From assembly GCA_943735955.1 (NCBI GenBank), contig OX030958.1:2209031-2273030 (forward strand): a stretch of 64,000 bases of DNA, in the 5' to 3' direction. The stretch's first letter is position 1; every line of letters begins with the position of its first letter. The notes beneath the pieces were generated by a model, which made no database searches, was not told where the DNA came from, and saw nothing but the letters and a program-made list of their open reading frames with translations. Below, one piece after another: positions 36,063 to 48,678 of this stretch. The DNA comes from Piscicola geometra. Taxonomy: Eukaryota; Annelida; Clitellata; Hirudinida; Piscicolidae. The translations under genes were made by a program, and so were the position numbers.

Positions 36063-39000
36063 ATTGATGAAATATAAAATAAATTATGAAATATAAAATA
36101 AATTATGAAATATAAAATAAATTACGAAATATAAAATAAATTATGAAATATAAAATAAATTATGAAATATAAAATAAATTATGAAATATAAAATAAATTA
36201 CGAAATATAAAATAAATTATGAAATATAAAATAAATTATGAAATATAAAATAAATTACGAAATATAAAATAAATTATGAAATATAAAATAAATTATGAAA
36301 TATAAAATAAATTATGAAATATAAAATAAGTTATGAAATATAAAATAAATTATGAAATATAAAATAAATTATGAAATATAAAATAAATTATGACATATAA
36401 AATAAACTATGAAATATAAAATAAATTATGAAATATAAAATAAATTATGAAATATAAAATAAATTATGAAATATAAAATATATTATGAAATATAAAATAA
36501 ATTATGAAATATAAAATAAATTATGAAATATAAAATAAATTATGAAATATAAAATAAATTATAAAATATAAAATAAATTATGAAATTTAAAATAAATTAT
36601 GAAATCTAAAATAAATTATGAAATATAAAATAAATTATGAAATATAAAATAAATTATGAAATATAAAATAAATTATTAAATATAAAATAAATTATTAAAT
36701 ATAAAATAAATTATGAAATATAAAATAAATTATGAAATATAAAATAAACTATGAAATATAAAATAAATTATGAAATATAAAATAAATTATGAAATATAAA
36801 ATAAATTATGAAATATAAAAAAATTATGAAATATAAAAGAAATTATGAAATATAAAAGAAATTATGAAATATAAAAGAAATTATGAAATATAAAATAAAT
36901 TATGAAATATAAAATAAATTATGAAATATAAAATAAATTATGAAATATAAAATAAATTATGAAATATAAAATAAATTATGAAATATAAAATAAATTATGA
37001 AACATAAAATAAATTATGAAATATAAAATAAATTATGAAATATAAAATAAATTATGTAATACAAAAGAAATATGATTAAAATTATGAAATATAATTAAAA
37101 TTATGAAATATGATTAAAATTATGAAATATGATTAAAATTATGAAATATGATTAAAATGATGAAATATGATTAAAATTATGAAATATGATTAAAATTATG
37201 AAATATGATTAAAATTATGAAATATGATTAAAATTATGAAATATGATTAAAATTATGATTAAAATTATGAAATATGATTAAAATTATGAAATATGATTAA
37301 AATTATGAAATATGATTAAAATTATGAAATATGATTAAAATTATGAAATATGATTAAAATTATGAAATATGATTAAAATTATGAAATATGATTAAAATTA
37401 TGAAATATGATTAAAATTATGAAATATGATTAAAATTATGAAATATGATTAAAATTATGAAATATGATTAAAATTATGAAATATGATTAAAATTATGAAA
37501 TATGATTAAAATTATGAAATATGATTAAAATTATGAAATATGATTAAAATTATGAAATATGATTAAAATTATGAAATATGATTAAAATTATGAAATATGA
37601 TTAAAATTATGAAATATGATTAAAATTATGAAATATGATTAAAATTATGAAATATGATTAAAATTATGAAATATGATTAAAATTATGAAATATGATTAAA
37701 ATTATGAAATATGATTAAAATTATGAAATATGATTAAAATTATGAAATATGATTAAAATTATGAAATATGATTAAAATTATGAAATATGATTAAAATTAT
37801 GAAATATGATTAAAATTATGAAATATGATTAAAATTATGAAATATGATTAAAATTATGAAATATGATTAAAATTATGAAATATGATTAAAATTATGAAAT
37901 ATGATTAAAATTATGAAATATGATTAAAATTATGAAATATGATTAAAATTATGAAATATGATTAAAATTATGAAATATGATTAAAATTATGAAATATGAT
38001 TAAAATTATGAAATATGATTAAAATTATGAAATATGATTAAAATTATGAAATATGATTAAAATTATGAAATATGATTAAAATTATGAAATATGATTAAAA
38101 TTATGATTAAAATTATGAAATATGATTAAAATTATGAAATATGATTAAAATTATGAAATATGATTAAAATTATGAAATATGATTAAAATTATGAAATATG
38201 ATTAAAATTATGAAATATGATTAAAATTATGAAATATGATTAAAATTATGAAATATGATCAAAATTATGAAATAGGATTAAAATTATGAAATATGATTAA
38301 AATTATGAAATATGATTAAAATTATGAAATATGATTAAAATTATGAAATATGATTAAAATTATGATTAAAATTATGAAATATGATTAAAATTATGAAATA
38401 TGATTAAAATTATGAAATATGATTAAAATTATGAAATATGATTAAAATTATGAAATATGATTAAAATTATGAAATATGATTAAAATTATGAAATATGATT
38501 AAAATTATGAAATATGATTAAAATTATGAAATATGATTAAAATTATGATTAAAATTATGAAATATGATTAAAATTATGAAATATGATTAAAATTATGAAA
38601 TATGATTAAAATTATGAAATATGATTAAAATTATGAAATATGATTAAAATTATGAAATATGATTAAAATTATGAAATATGATTAAAATTATGAAATATGA
38701 TTAAAATTATGAAATATGATTAAAATTATGAAATATGATTAAAATTATGAAATATGATTAAAATTATGAAATATGATTAAAATTATGAAATATGATTAAA
38801 ATTATGAAATATGATTAAAATTATGAAATATGATTAAAATTATGAAATATGATTAAAATTATGAAATATGATTAAAATTATGAAATATGATTAAAATTAT
38901 GAAATATGATTAAAATTATGAAATATGATTAAAATTATGAAATATGATTAAAATTATGAAATATGATTAAAATTATGAAATATGATTAAAATTATGAAAT

Positions 39001-39880
39001 ATGATTAAAATTATGAAATATGATTAAAATTATGAAATATGATTAAAATTATGAAATATGATTAAAATTATGAAATATGATTAAAATTATGAAATATGAT
39101 TAAAATTATGAAATATGATTAAAATTATGAAATATGATTAAAATTATGAAATATGATTAAAATTATGAAATATGATTAAAATTATGAAATATGATTAAAA
39201 TTATGAAATATGATTAAAATTATGAAATATGATTAAAATTATGAAATATGATTAAAATTATGAAATATGATTAAAATTATGAAATATGATTAAAATTATG
39301 AAATATGATTAAAATTATGAAATATGATTAAAATTATGAAATATGATTAAAATTATGAAATATGATTAAAATTATGAAATATGATTAAAATTATGAAATA
39401 TGATTAAAATTATGAAATATGATTAAAATTATGAAATATGATTAAAATTATGAAATATGATTAAAATTATGAAATATGATTAAAATTATGAAATATGATT
39501 AAAATTATGAAATATGATTAAAATTATGAAATATGATTAAAATTATGAAATATGATTAAAATTATGAAATATGATTAAAATTATGAAATATGATTAAAAT
39601 TATGAAATATGATTAAAATTATGAAATATGATTAAAATTATGAAATATGATTAAAATTATGATATATGATTAAAATTATGAATTATGATTAAAATTATGA
39701 AATATGATTAACATTATGAAATATTATTAAAATTATGATTTAAATTATAAAATATTATTAAAATGATGATATATGATTAAAATTATGAAAAATGATTAAA
39801 ATGATGAAATATGAAATAAATGATGAAATATGAAATGTATAATGAAATATGAAATTAATGATGAAACATGAAATAAATGT
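36063..39880. repeat. 3.8-kb 19-bp satellite array in two domains
   Basis: Domain A (36063 to about 37065) repeats GAAATATAAAATAAATTAT, roughly 52 units with scattered variants. Domain B (about 37075-39700) repeats GAAATATGATTAAAATTAT, roughly 140 units and strikingly uniform. A hybrid unit GAAATATAATTAAAATTAT sits at the border (about 37080). Four shortened 12-bp units (GATTAAAATTAT) occur near 37254, 38104, 38362 and 38547. The right end decays over about 180 bp. The array interrupts the LINE family 1 coding sequence. It has stops in all frames. Confidence 0.97.
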
Positions 39881-40570
39881 AGCTTGTACTCCAGGTGAGT
39901 TCTGCGGCGTTCTTATATAGCTGGAGTGAGTGTGAAAGAGTGGGCTTCAAACCAATCGCTGTTTTTGGTCTGTCTCTTTTCAAAGATTTTGAATGCAGCC
40001 ATGTTAACCGTTTCTCTGATATGGTCCCATCCTTCTTCGGCTGTTCCATCAGGACGTTGTTAGTGGTACAGCTCCGATAGATTTTGGTTGAAATGTACCA
40101 CTTTGTCTGAGTGGTTTGTTTTTCTTCTATCGATTCGGAGTTTTCCTTCAGGCCTGGACCGGTGAACTTTCTTAGGCTGAAGTCTCAGTTTGCAACCGAC
40201 TTGAGAATGTGGTAAGTGCAAATATGGAGTAAAAATTACAAAGATTATCTGGTGATGATCAGCTTAAGCTGGTGCCAGTGTTTAGATCGTATTTGTCTCC
40301 AAAAAAATTGTTTTGTTTTCATCTGAAAAAAAGTGTTGGCGAGACTAAAATTGTAGTATCAGCACATCTCCAAGAGTCGCTGCCCATTTTCATTCATTTT
40401 TTCGGCACCAAATTTAACGAGACATGGAAAAAAAAGTAACAGTCATCATGAACTTTTGTATTGAAGTCACCCAACAGTATCAGTTGTCATTAAGAGATTA
40501 GGAAAAAGCGAATCTAGCTCACTTAAAAAAACAGTTCAAATAAGAACAATTTCCTGGACTAATAATTAAT
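39880..40570 (-). pseudogene. LINE family 1, second copy: endonuclease end and linker
   Basis: In several minus frames: VGDFNTKVHDDC at about 40490 (endonuclease GDFN motif), MNENGQRLLEMCA, and in 39855-40130 a stretch like GWDHIRETVNMAAFKIFEK, KNSDWFEA then ERRRTHLEYK, the spacer typical between endonuclease and RT in this family. Heavily frameshifted. It continues across the satellite to 36062. Confidence 0.75.
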
Positions 40571-40920
40571 AACTCTGATAATCTCGATAATGAAACGTTT
40601 GTTTCCAGTATTGTGGAGTTTTATCAAGTAGAAGAAGTTACTTCAAGTATTAAAAATCTAAATTATGAATTGAAAAGCTTGAAAAACAAGAATAGTAACG
40701 AGTTTATTGAAAACTTTCAATTTAAAAGTACCAATAAAAAGTATAAAATACTGGAATGTGTTTCTCTTCTGAAACTGTTAGAGTCAAATGGTTTGTTGGA
40801 AAAATGTTCAGTTTTGGTGAGTTCAAATTTGACAAGAATTCCAAATATTTTGAATTGGCTGAATTGCAACTTTCAAATAATAAGAAATGAAATAAAAGCC
40901 ATGTTTGATATACAACACAC
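40548..40920 (+). pseudogene. LINE family 2 ORF1, N-terminal piece
   Basis: The open frame with FYQVEEVTSSIKNLNYELKS and NEFIENFQFKSTNKKYKILE is probably coiled coil and ends FDIQHT where the hAT element enters. After the hAT it resumes as ALLETLNANNKILQESLHFL at 42267. No recognised domain, but its place ahead of the endonuclease identifies it as ORF1. Confidence 0.7.
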
Positions 40921-42258
40921 CAGTGTTGTTCCAGTTAACTGTAACTGTAACTGAAATTGTAAATTAACTGAAAAATATGATTCAGTTAACTGTAACTTTA
41001 ACTGTAACTGTAATTTAATTCATAACTGTAACTGAAATAGAAATTGAAAAACAAGAATACTAACTGAATAGTAACTAAAAAATATCTATTTATAAAATGG
41101 GAAGCGCTACAAGATAAAAAATTGGCGGATGCACGTTTTTGAGCAATAATAAGATTAATTTATTTTATTCTTCGAGTCCGATTATATTAATTTAGTGTTT
41201 TACATAGTAACTTTTTTATGAATAGTTGAATTATACAAATTTTTATAAAAAATTTAAAGTTAATAGCGGCAGAAAACAAGAAAATGCCGTATGGGCTTAC
41301 TTTATTCACGAAGCTTCATGCGACTAAAGCGAATGTCAGGTTTCAGAAGAGGATGATAATTATAGGGAGAAAGTTACCAGGTAGCACACTGTAGTTGATA
41401 ATTATTTACGTATTAACGTTTAAATAAGTTCAATTAAACAGTCGTAAATATACGCAATTTCTATCATTTAGGTTCAGAGAAAATGGTTTCTTTGATAAAA
41501 GATTATATGAACAATGTAGAAGATCGAATTATAAGATCGATTATAAGAACAATGTAGAAGATCGAATTATAAGATCGATTATAAGAACAATGTAGAAGAT
41601 CGAATTCGTAAAGATCTTCAAACTGGACATCGCGTTGTCATTAGCATGGATTGTTGGACTAAGAAGGGTCTTACACTTTCATGTCTCGGGATCTCAGCAT
41701 CCTTTTATAATCCATCAATGCGTCGTGCAATTCAGGTCCTGCTAAATGTTCATTTTGTGTCTCACCCACATACAGGAGAAATGTTAGCACTTAGATTATT
41801 GAGTACCCTAGATTATTAGCTTCTTTTGCGCAAGACATTGTTTCAGCTCCCGCTTCACAAGCGTATGTGGAAAGGGTGTTTTAAGTGTGCGGAGACCTAA
41901 CTGCAAGGGAAAAAATCGCCTCAGCAAAAATCTGGAATTGAAGACATTTATGAAAATAAACAGCATATATTATGAATAATATATTTATATATCTTTTGAA
42001 TAATTTGACTTTTAAACATTAACTTGGGCTGAATTATAAATAAAAATTCGTTTTTTTCCATCTTGATTAACTGTAACTGTAACTAACAAAAATAACTGAA
42101 ACTGAAATAGTAACTGAAAAATTAAAGTTTTCATAACTGTAACTTAAATAGGAACTGAAAAATTAAATTTTTCATAACTGTAACTTGAATAGTAACTGAA
42201 AAATTAAATTTTTCATAACTGTAACTTGAACTGAAAAATCCGAACTGGAAAATCACTG
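40921..42258 (+). mobile_element. hAT element with 8-bp TSD, internally deleted
   Basis: The ends are CAGTGTTGTTCCAGTT and, inverted, CAGTGATTTTCCAGTT; the flanks CAACACAC (40913-40920, 42259-42266) are perfect. Both subterminal regions carry many AACTGTAACTG and AACTGAAAAA repeats. Length is 1338 bp. A deleted 366-bp relative is at 60113-60478. Confidence 0.95.
41590..41955 (+). pseudogene. hAT transposase remnant (ZBED-like)
   Basis: VVISMDCWTKKGLTLSCLGI is the first catalytic Asp strand with its WT motif; HPHTGEMLA follows. After a jump, ASFAQDIVSAPASQAYVERV and GDLTAREKIASAKI give the dimerisation signature. Most of the helical middle is deleted and stops interrupt. A 35-bp duplication (AGATCGAATTATAAGATCGA) lies just upstream at 41517-41605. 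Confidence 0.85.
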
Positions 42259-42266
42259 CAACACAC

Positions 42267-43045
42267 GGCTTTACTTGAAACGTTGAACGCAAACAACAAG
42301 ATTCTACAAGAAAGCTTACACTTTTTACTTAGAAATCGTTTAACAACGTATAAGGACAATAATTACACAAAAGCCAGCTCAACAAATTTACCAGCTACTA
42401 ATGCACCTGTCTCAAACCGTTCGACAACGCGTAATGAACTAAATTATTCAAAAGCTTGCTCAAAATTTAATTAACGAATCTGCTAAACAAAAAATAGTTA
42501 AAAATAATGCTTTAAACATTAAATTATGGGCAGATAAATTAGATTCAACAGCCCCAAATTCTCCAAATGAATCGCATGATGATGTTGATTCCAGAGACGT
42601 CTTCAAGCCTGTTATTAACAAAAAACGTAAAAAGTCAGCTGCTTCACCTCGGTCAAATCAACCGGAAATAAACCGTAACAAGGTTTTGCTGATTGGAAAA
42701 AACAGGGATGTTACAACAAAATTAAATAATGGCGTGCCAATTGTTAAAAAACTTTTATCCATTTAAGTAAAGTGCCACGTTGCACTAGCAAAGACAAAAC
42801 AGCCCATCATGCACAACATGATATCAACATTATATCGTGTTATGCTAGTATTAAAATGACACCTGACCAACCTAAGCCTAAAAATGACCAATCCACTGTT
42901 TCTACAGCATTCCGTATTTGTTTGGAGGAAAAAGACATAGATAAATTCTGTAACGCTGACATCCATCCGGACGATGCGGTATTAGAATATTGGCAATTCA
43001 ATCATAAACTTACCTCTAATGGCTTTCGAAGTTCTGCTGTCTTTT
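42267..43045 (+). pseudogene. LINE family 2 ORF1, C-terminal piece
   Basis: Continues ORF1 after the hAT. Frames shift near 42470. The last part (42763-43045) reads PRCTSKDKTAHHAQHDINII, FRICLEEKDIDKFCNADIHP, DDAVLEYWQF, typical of the C-terminus of ORF1 just before the endonuclease ORF. Confidence 0.7.
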
Positions 43046-43155
43046 GACCCAGACGTTCATCTATTTAACTCATTGAATCTGTCTTCATCAATCTCTCCAA
43101 CATCCTCACCCTCTTATCTTTTTTCCAATGTTCAGAACTTTGATTTTAATTTTTT

Positions 43156-43800
43156 TTGCTGCATATTAATGCAAGAAGTTTATGTAACAAAATGGAAGAT
43201 CTTAATTTTTTGTTAAAGGAAATTAATCTACAAATTTCTGTAATTGGTGTGTCAGAAACCTGGTTGGATGACACGACCTCCCAACTTATTTCAATCCCTG
43301 GTTACACATTTATAAGTAAAAATAGAGAAAATCGCATTGGAGGCGGTGTAGGTTTTTTTATATCTGGCAGACTTTATTACGTAGTAAGAAATGATCTTTG
43401 TCCAAACTTTCAAATTTTTGATTGGCTATGTATTGAAATAATTTCTGAAAACTCTCCTAATGTTCTATTAACCATTGTTTATAGACCACCAAATACAGAT
43501 CCATTACTTTGTAATGATGCACTCATTAAAACATTAAGAAATAAATCGATAAAAATAATTTAATTTATATCCTTGGGGATTTCAATATTAATATATTAAA
43601 TAGTGATTGTAATAATATATCAAATTATTTTACCATTTTGATGTCATCATTCAACTTTATCCCACTCATCACTCACCCAACTAGAGTCCCTTCATATACC
43701 AGCACGCTTATCGACAATATATACACAAATAACCTACAGCTACACAAATCTAATGTTTTGTCAAATGATTTATCCGACCACTATCCTATCTGCACTTTTT
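43156..43800 (+). pseudogene. LINE family 2 endonuclease domain
   Basis: INARSLCNKMEDLNFL, ISVIGVSETWLDDTTS, IGGGVGFFISGRLYYV and LLTIVYRPPNTDP are the usual EEP motifs in order. A frameshift at 43563 is followed by ILGDFNINIL (catalytic GDFN), PTRVPSYTSTLIDNIYTN and LSNDLSDHYPICTFF (catalytic SDH). Complete apart from the frameshift. Confidence 0.87.
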
Positions 43801-45640
43801 TCGAAACTAAAATTTAAACAAAAATCTTTAACCCCACAAAATAATTTCGTATTTTCAGCTAAGAATATTTTCAAATTAATTTTTTTTTTGTCTTTCCATA
43901 ATTGGAGCATGACTTTGTTTTCTGACGACATAGATTTTGTCGCAAAACACTTCATCGAAACAATACAAAGTGGTCTAACTACTCATTGTCAATATAAAAA
44001 CAGACATAATGCTTGCTTGCGTAAGCAAGCTTGGCTGACAAAAGCTCTTTTAGTTTCTTCAAAACACAAAAACAAGTTGTATAAAAAATGTATTAGCTCT
44101 CCAACTGATCTCAATATAATTTCCTATAAAACTTATAAAAACGTATTTCATTCTCTTTGCAGAATTTCTAAAAATAAATACAATAAAGAAGAATTCATTA
44201 AGCATAAACATAATAATAAGAAAACATGGGATTTAATAAAATATCATTTAAATAACTACAATAAACAAAATATTATTACATTAAAAATTAACAATGAAAT
44301 AAATACGGGCAAATCTTCCGTCGCAACTATTTTTAATAGTCAGTTTGCTGCTTTTTCTGAAAACAAAAATAATCATATTACAAAATCATACCTGAATAAA
44401 AGTCCACAACATTCTTTTTTTCTCTTAGAAACAGATCTCATTGAAGTAAGCTCTATCATTAAAACCATTTCAAATACATCTAGCTGTGGCAATGACCAAA
44501 TCTCTAACAAACTTTTAAAGAAAATTTCACCAAATATATTAATTTCACTCACACATCTAATTAACGTATCTCTTAAAACAGGTTCATTTCCTTCTCTTTT
44601 TAAATTATCCAAAATTATTCCAATACATAAAATGGTTTAGCAAATGATTCAAACAATTATAGACCCTTATCACTATTATCTTCTATATCAAAAATTTTAG
44701 AAAAAATTGTTTTTTATCGACTTAATAATTTCATAGAAAACGAAAATATTCTATCACCTAGCCAATACGGCTTCACAAAAGGCAGTTCTACGGAACTAGC
44801 CATTTTTGATGTTGTGCAGCATGTTGCTTATGGTATTGATTCTCGCTTACACACATTAGGTATTTTCATTGATTTTTCAAAGGCATTTGATACCATTAAC
44901 CATTCTATCTTGCTTGATAAATTGTTTCATTATGGAATACGTGGAACATGTCACAAATGGTTTTGTGAATATTTAAGAAATCGTTCCCAATATGTATACA
45001 TTGATGGTGTAACATCTAACACACTTAAAATTAACACTGGTGTACCGCAAGGATCTATTTTAGGATCTTTGTTATTCAAAATTTATGTTAATGATTAAAT
45101 AAATCTTTCTGAAATTTCCAAATGTGTCCTTTATGCTGACGACACTACAGTATTGTTCCAAGACAAAAATGTGAATAATCTTATTTTAAAAACAAATACT
45201 TTCCTTAATTTGTTACATCAATGGACAATTGAAAACCAACTCAAAATCAACTATGCAAAAACAAGCAGCATTCCTTTTGGGCCTAAAATAAAAACAAACA
45301 TTATTAATTATATACTTACAATTGATTCTAATATTATAGAGAGAGTCAATTATACAAAACTCTTAGGTATTTATATAACCAGTAATCTTTCTTGGAATGA
45401 ACATATAATGTATATATCAAAAAAACTTCCAAAAAATATTGGTATTTTACATAAACTTAAACACAATTTACCATCTCATATAATTAAGTTACTCTATTCT
45501 ACTTTAATTCTACCTTACTTGACCTATTGTCTCCGTATTGGGGGCTTGCTGCAAAACTCATTTACATCCTTTAAAAGTTATACAAAATAATTTTCTTAGA
45601 GTCCTGTTTAAGTTACACTCTCATGACCACATATCTCATC
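43801..45640 (+). pseudogene. LINE family 2 reverse transcriptase
   Basis: NNYRPLSLLSSISKILEKIV, SQYGFTKGSSTELAI, LGIFIDFSKAFDTINHSILL, GVPQGSILGSLLFKIYVND, then a TAA, CVLYADDTTVLFQDKNVNNL with the intact YADD, and IMYISKKLPKNIGILHKLK of the thumb and connection. Breaks: a stop/frameshift near 44640, TAA near 45097 and a frameshift near 45590. All catalytic aspartates remain, so loss of function is recent. Confidence 0.88.
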
Positions 45641-45667
45641 TGTATCTTCCAGCTCAAATTTTAACCT

Positions 45668-45758
45668 ATGGGTTACTAAGGCACTGGTTGCACTTGAACC
45701 TAGGACCTTTCATTATTGTTCAAGCCGAGAGTCGTTACTGACTCGGCTACCCGTTCAC
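45668..45758 (-). repeat. SINE family C copy
   Basis: The reverse complement of 7829-7920 by eye (GGTGAACGGGTAGCCGAGTC, GGTTCAAGTGCAACCAG). It terminates the LINE family 2 copy. The adjoining 45759-45860 may be another part of the same repeat. Confidence 0.75.
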
Positions 45759-45963
45759 CTGGTAGAACGGGGATGCCTTACTTTCCCGTACAGATTTGGA
45801 ACTTGCCCACTGCTCCTGGGTTGACCGTTGACACTATAATGTGTTCATCGGCCCTTGTCTATTTTAAAATTCAGTTGTTGTAAATCGATACAGCCATTTG
45901 ATTATTTTTATTGTGTGTTAAATCAAAACTGTTTTGAGTGTCTAGGGGACAAAAATATCTGTC

Positions 45964-46140
45964 TTACAATCCAGGCTTTTTTACTTTTTCTCGAGTGTGC
46001 CTTGATTTTCGAATAAGTTTATATATTACTTCTGCTTTCATTTTGCTCATTTCCCCTTCAACCACGTCATTAATAGCATTCTTAAAGTCTCTGATACCAT
46101 AACTGCTCCTACTGTTCTTTCTCTTATAAGTGCTAACCAT
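45964..46140 (-). pseudogene. pogo-like HTH (psq) N-terminal fragment
   Basis: A 58-residue minus-strand frame starting MVSTYKRKNSRSSYGIRDFK, then MSKMKAEVIYKLIRKSRHTR. It has the layout of psq-type helix-turn-helix N-termini of pogo/Tigger-like transposases (compare 19794: SSYKRKRDRGKW). The DNA-binding recognition helix has drifted. No catalytic part is found nearby; the rest of 45860-46944 shows nothing. Confidence 0.6.
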
Positions 46141-46944
46141 GAAAATCTCAAATAAGTGAAAAGTTTGTAACTAGATCAGAAGTGGGCGTTTTGCTGGTAT
46201 ATATTCAAAACCTATTTTAAAATTAGATGTTATGAATAAGAAATTGGATGTTATTTTCACTGTAATTCATGCAGCAACGTATTTAAAAAAATAAAAGTTT
46301 TTATAAATATAGTGTACCACAACAAACTAAAAGAACAAACTAACCAAACAAACATCAATTATCCAAAAACAACTTTATGCGTTTGGCGGCTACAAATGAA
46401 ATGAAAGTTAGCAAGAGATAATTCGGAAATAAAAGAAAATAATATTTTAGAAAAAATTGTGTTTTGAAAATTTTTAAAGCGCATTTTTATTTTACAAAAA
46501 CACCTATGCGCATCTTGCTCCGCTCTTCCCTAATATAAAATATAACTTTTATAAATCACTTAATATAGGAAAAAATATCATTTGTATGCTTAAACTATGA
46601 AAAATTGGTTTCTTTTAAACACTATATCAAAACCTAATTTCACTCAACAAACAACACATTTTATTATAATTTTTTTCAAAATATAGCTAAATTTTTAATT
46701 TAGGTTAATGAAGTTTTTTTAAAATTTGATTCTAATAAATAGGATAATCATATATTCAAATATTTAAATTTTCAAGTACCCGTGGCCATTCTTATAATAA
46801 AATATAAATAAAAATGTTCTATAAATCAAATCTCGTCAAATAATATTTTATGTAAATATCCTCTCAGTTTGAAACATTTTAATTTATGTTATTCTAGATT
46901 GAAACGTTAAGGAATCTTACTATAACCAAAAGCCTTGCTCGCAG

Positions 46945-47020
46945 AATGCTTGAATGACTTGCGGCAACAGCTGAAGTCCTTGATAATGGAGGAAGTCAGC
47001 GTGGTTATGCTGGATGAGAA
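46945..47020 (+). CDS. SRCIN1/KIAA1217-like: SRCIN1/KIAA1217-like, coiled-coil exon D
   Basis: This 76-base exon lies between acceptor TTGCTCGCAG and donor GTTAGT. With G from the previous exon it encodes ECLNDLRQQLKSLIMEEVSV then VMLDEK. It corresponds to the vertebrate segment with 'LQ..M..ILR.EVEAVRFLKEE'. Phase in is 1 and phase out is 2 (AA). It is isolated from its neighbours by 18.7 kb and 5.6 kb of transposon-filled intron. It was recognised only because both flanking exons agree in phase and family position. Confidence 0.86.
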
Positions 47021-47943
47021 GTTAGTGTACATCATTGATTTTATATCTATATTCATTAACATTTGTAAAAAAGTGTATTTGTACGTTGATATTTATTGAA
47101 TTTTTTTCTGTGTATTTATTCCTATTGTTGCAAAATAAAATAAAATATTGCAGTGTACAGTTTATACCATATTTACATTTTTATTCATTTATAATTTAGT
47201 CTAATTCCAGGGGCGTATCCAGTGCCGAAAAAAAGGGAGGACAGCTATTATTTTAATAATTTAATAAAAATCTTTGCATCACTTAACACAAAGAAAAAAC
47301 TAATATGCTTGTTGTTTATAAAAAATTTAAAGAAATCTTATATAATATCAAAAAAAACTAGTTTATTTACATAATATACAATAATAAATATTCCTTTACA
47401 TAATGTAGAAAAAAAATATTGGAGGGTAACTAATAAACATCACAATAACTTTTTCGATAAGTTGATTTTTGTTTGCTGAAACCAATGAATGCTCAACATG
47501 ACCAATCCATTAAGGCGGTTTTCACTAACAGTGCTTTTCTTAGTCAGATTGTCCGCGTAATCTGCTGCATTTTTAAAAATTTCTTCTTTAACATGTTTTA
47601 GTTCACCGAAGGGAGCTATATGAACGTTTTACAGTTCTGGTAGTGCAAGTTAAAATGATTAAAATTAACAATGCCCAAACCAACGTATTTCTCAGGGTCA
47701 AGGTTTAAATTTGTTATAAATTTATAAATTGTGTCAACGATATCTATAGCACTAAGTTTTTTTAGTTTTATCGAACCTTATTTTAAAAAATATTTATACT
47801 CACATCAATGTTCGCCTGCTCGTTTCCTGAAATATCTGCGGTCTCGTTTTCAAAAACACTATGAGAATGTTCAAGTTTGTTTAATTTCGGAAACTAATTA
47901 TCTTTGATTTTTTCCGCAAAGATATACTATTTCATCTTGAATA

Positions 47944-48676
47944 CAGTAAAACTTCTCTTATGCGAACCCACCCAAGAGCGAATCGCCTTTTATACAAACG
48001 ATTTCTAAAGTAAACAAAATTTTTAAAATTGGAAATTAGTGACGTCCACTTGGAATATGGTTCACTAAATTATTTCATGAATATTTAAAATTGGAAGTTG
48101 GTACTTTTGATGAACCCCCACACCCAAAAAACTGAATCGAAAATTTAGGCTTAAGCTTTAGCGTTTTCAGGTAAAAAAATCAATTAGATAATTTAATTTA
48201 CTCAAATTTGAAGATAAAAAAAGGTAACTTACTATAATCCTTGATATAATATAATATAATAATATGAATATTTGAAAAAAATATGTGTGCCGCCTACACT
48301 ACACTGGGCATAAGCAGTGGTCTGAATAAAGTTTTGCAATTGGTTGAAACGGATATGAGGATATATCAGGTTTTACAAAGTTTTATGGGGGAAATAAACG
48401 TTTATAGAAAAAATAAAAGTATAGTTGGACATGCACTTGACATGTGTCTTCAGCTGGTGGCTCCTGAGCTCAACATAACCCTGGAACCGATTCAATGAGT
48501 TTCTCTTCTACCTTGAGTAAATAATGGTATTTAGTGAGCTGTTTTTTACGAAAACAAAAAATTCGGAGTTTTTCCAAAACAACAATTTTTATTCTTCACT
48601 TCAATGAACTCACTGAGTTCTCAAGCAAAAACCCACAGATAAACAATCGCTTGACTGTCTAATAAGAGAAACTCCC
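47944..48676. mobile_element. pogo/Tigger-like non-autonomous element
   Basis: The left end CAGTAAAACTTCTCTTATGC resembles pogo/Tigger termini; the right end, inverted, is GGGAGTTTCTCTTATTAGAC. TA flanks both sides (47942-47943, 48677-48678). A 71-codon plus frame at 48283-48498 (MCAAYTTLGISSGLNKVLQL) has no match I recognise. Confidence 0.65.
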
Positions 48677-48678
48677 TA

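Larger units (their letters stand above)
40540..45665 (+). mobile_element. LINE family 2, long copy interrupted by hAT
   Basis: ORF1 remnants, endonuclease and RT are all present in order on the plus strand. The 3' end is replaced by a SINE C at about 45668. The last 700 bp are very similar to the minus-strand copy at 4610-5578. Confidence 0.9.

Noticed and set aside
36063..39880. CRISPR-like array
   Set aside because: The repeats are head-to-tail without spacers in eukaryotic intron sequence; it is a satellite.
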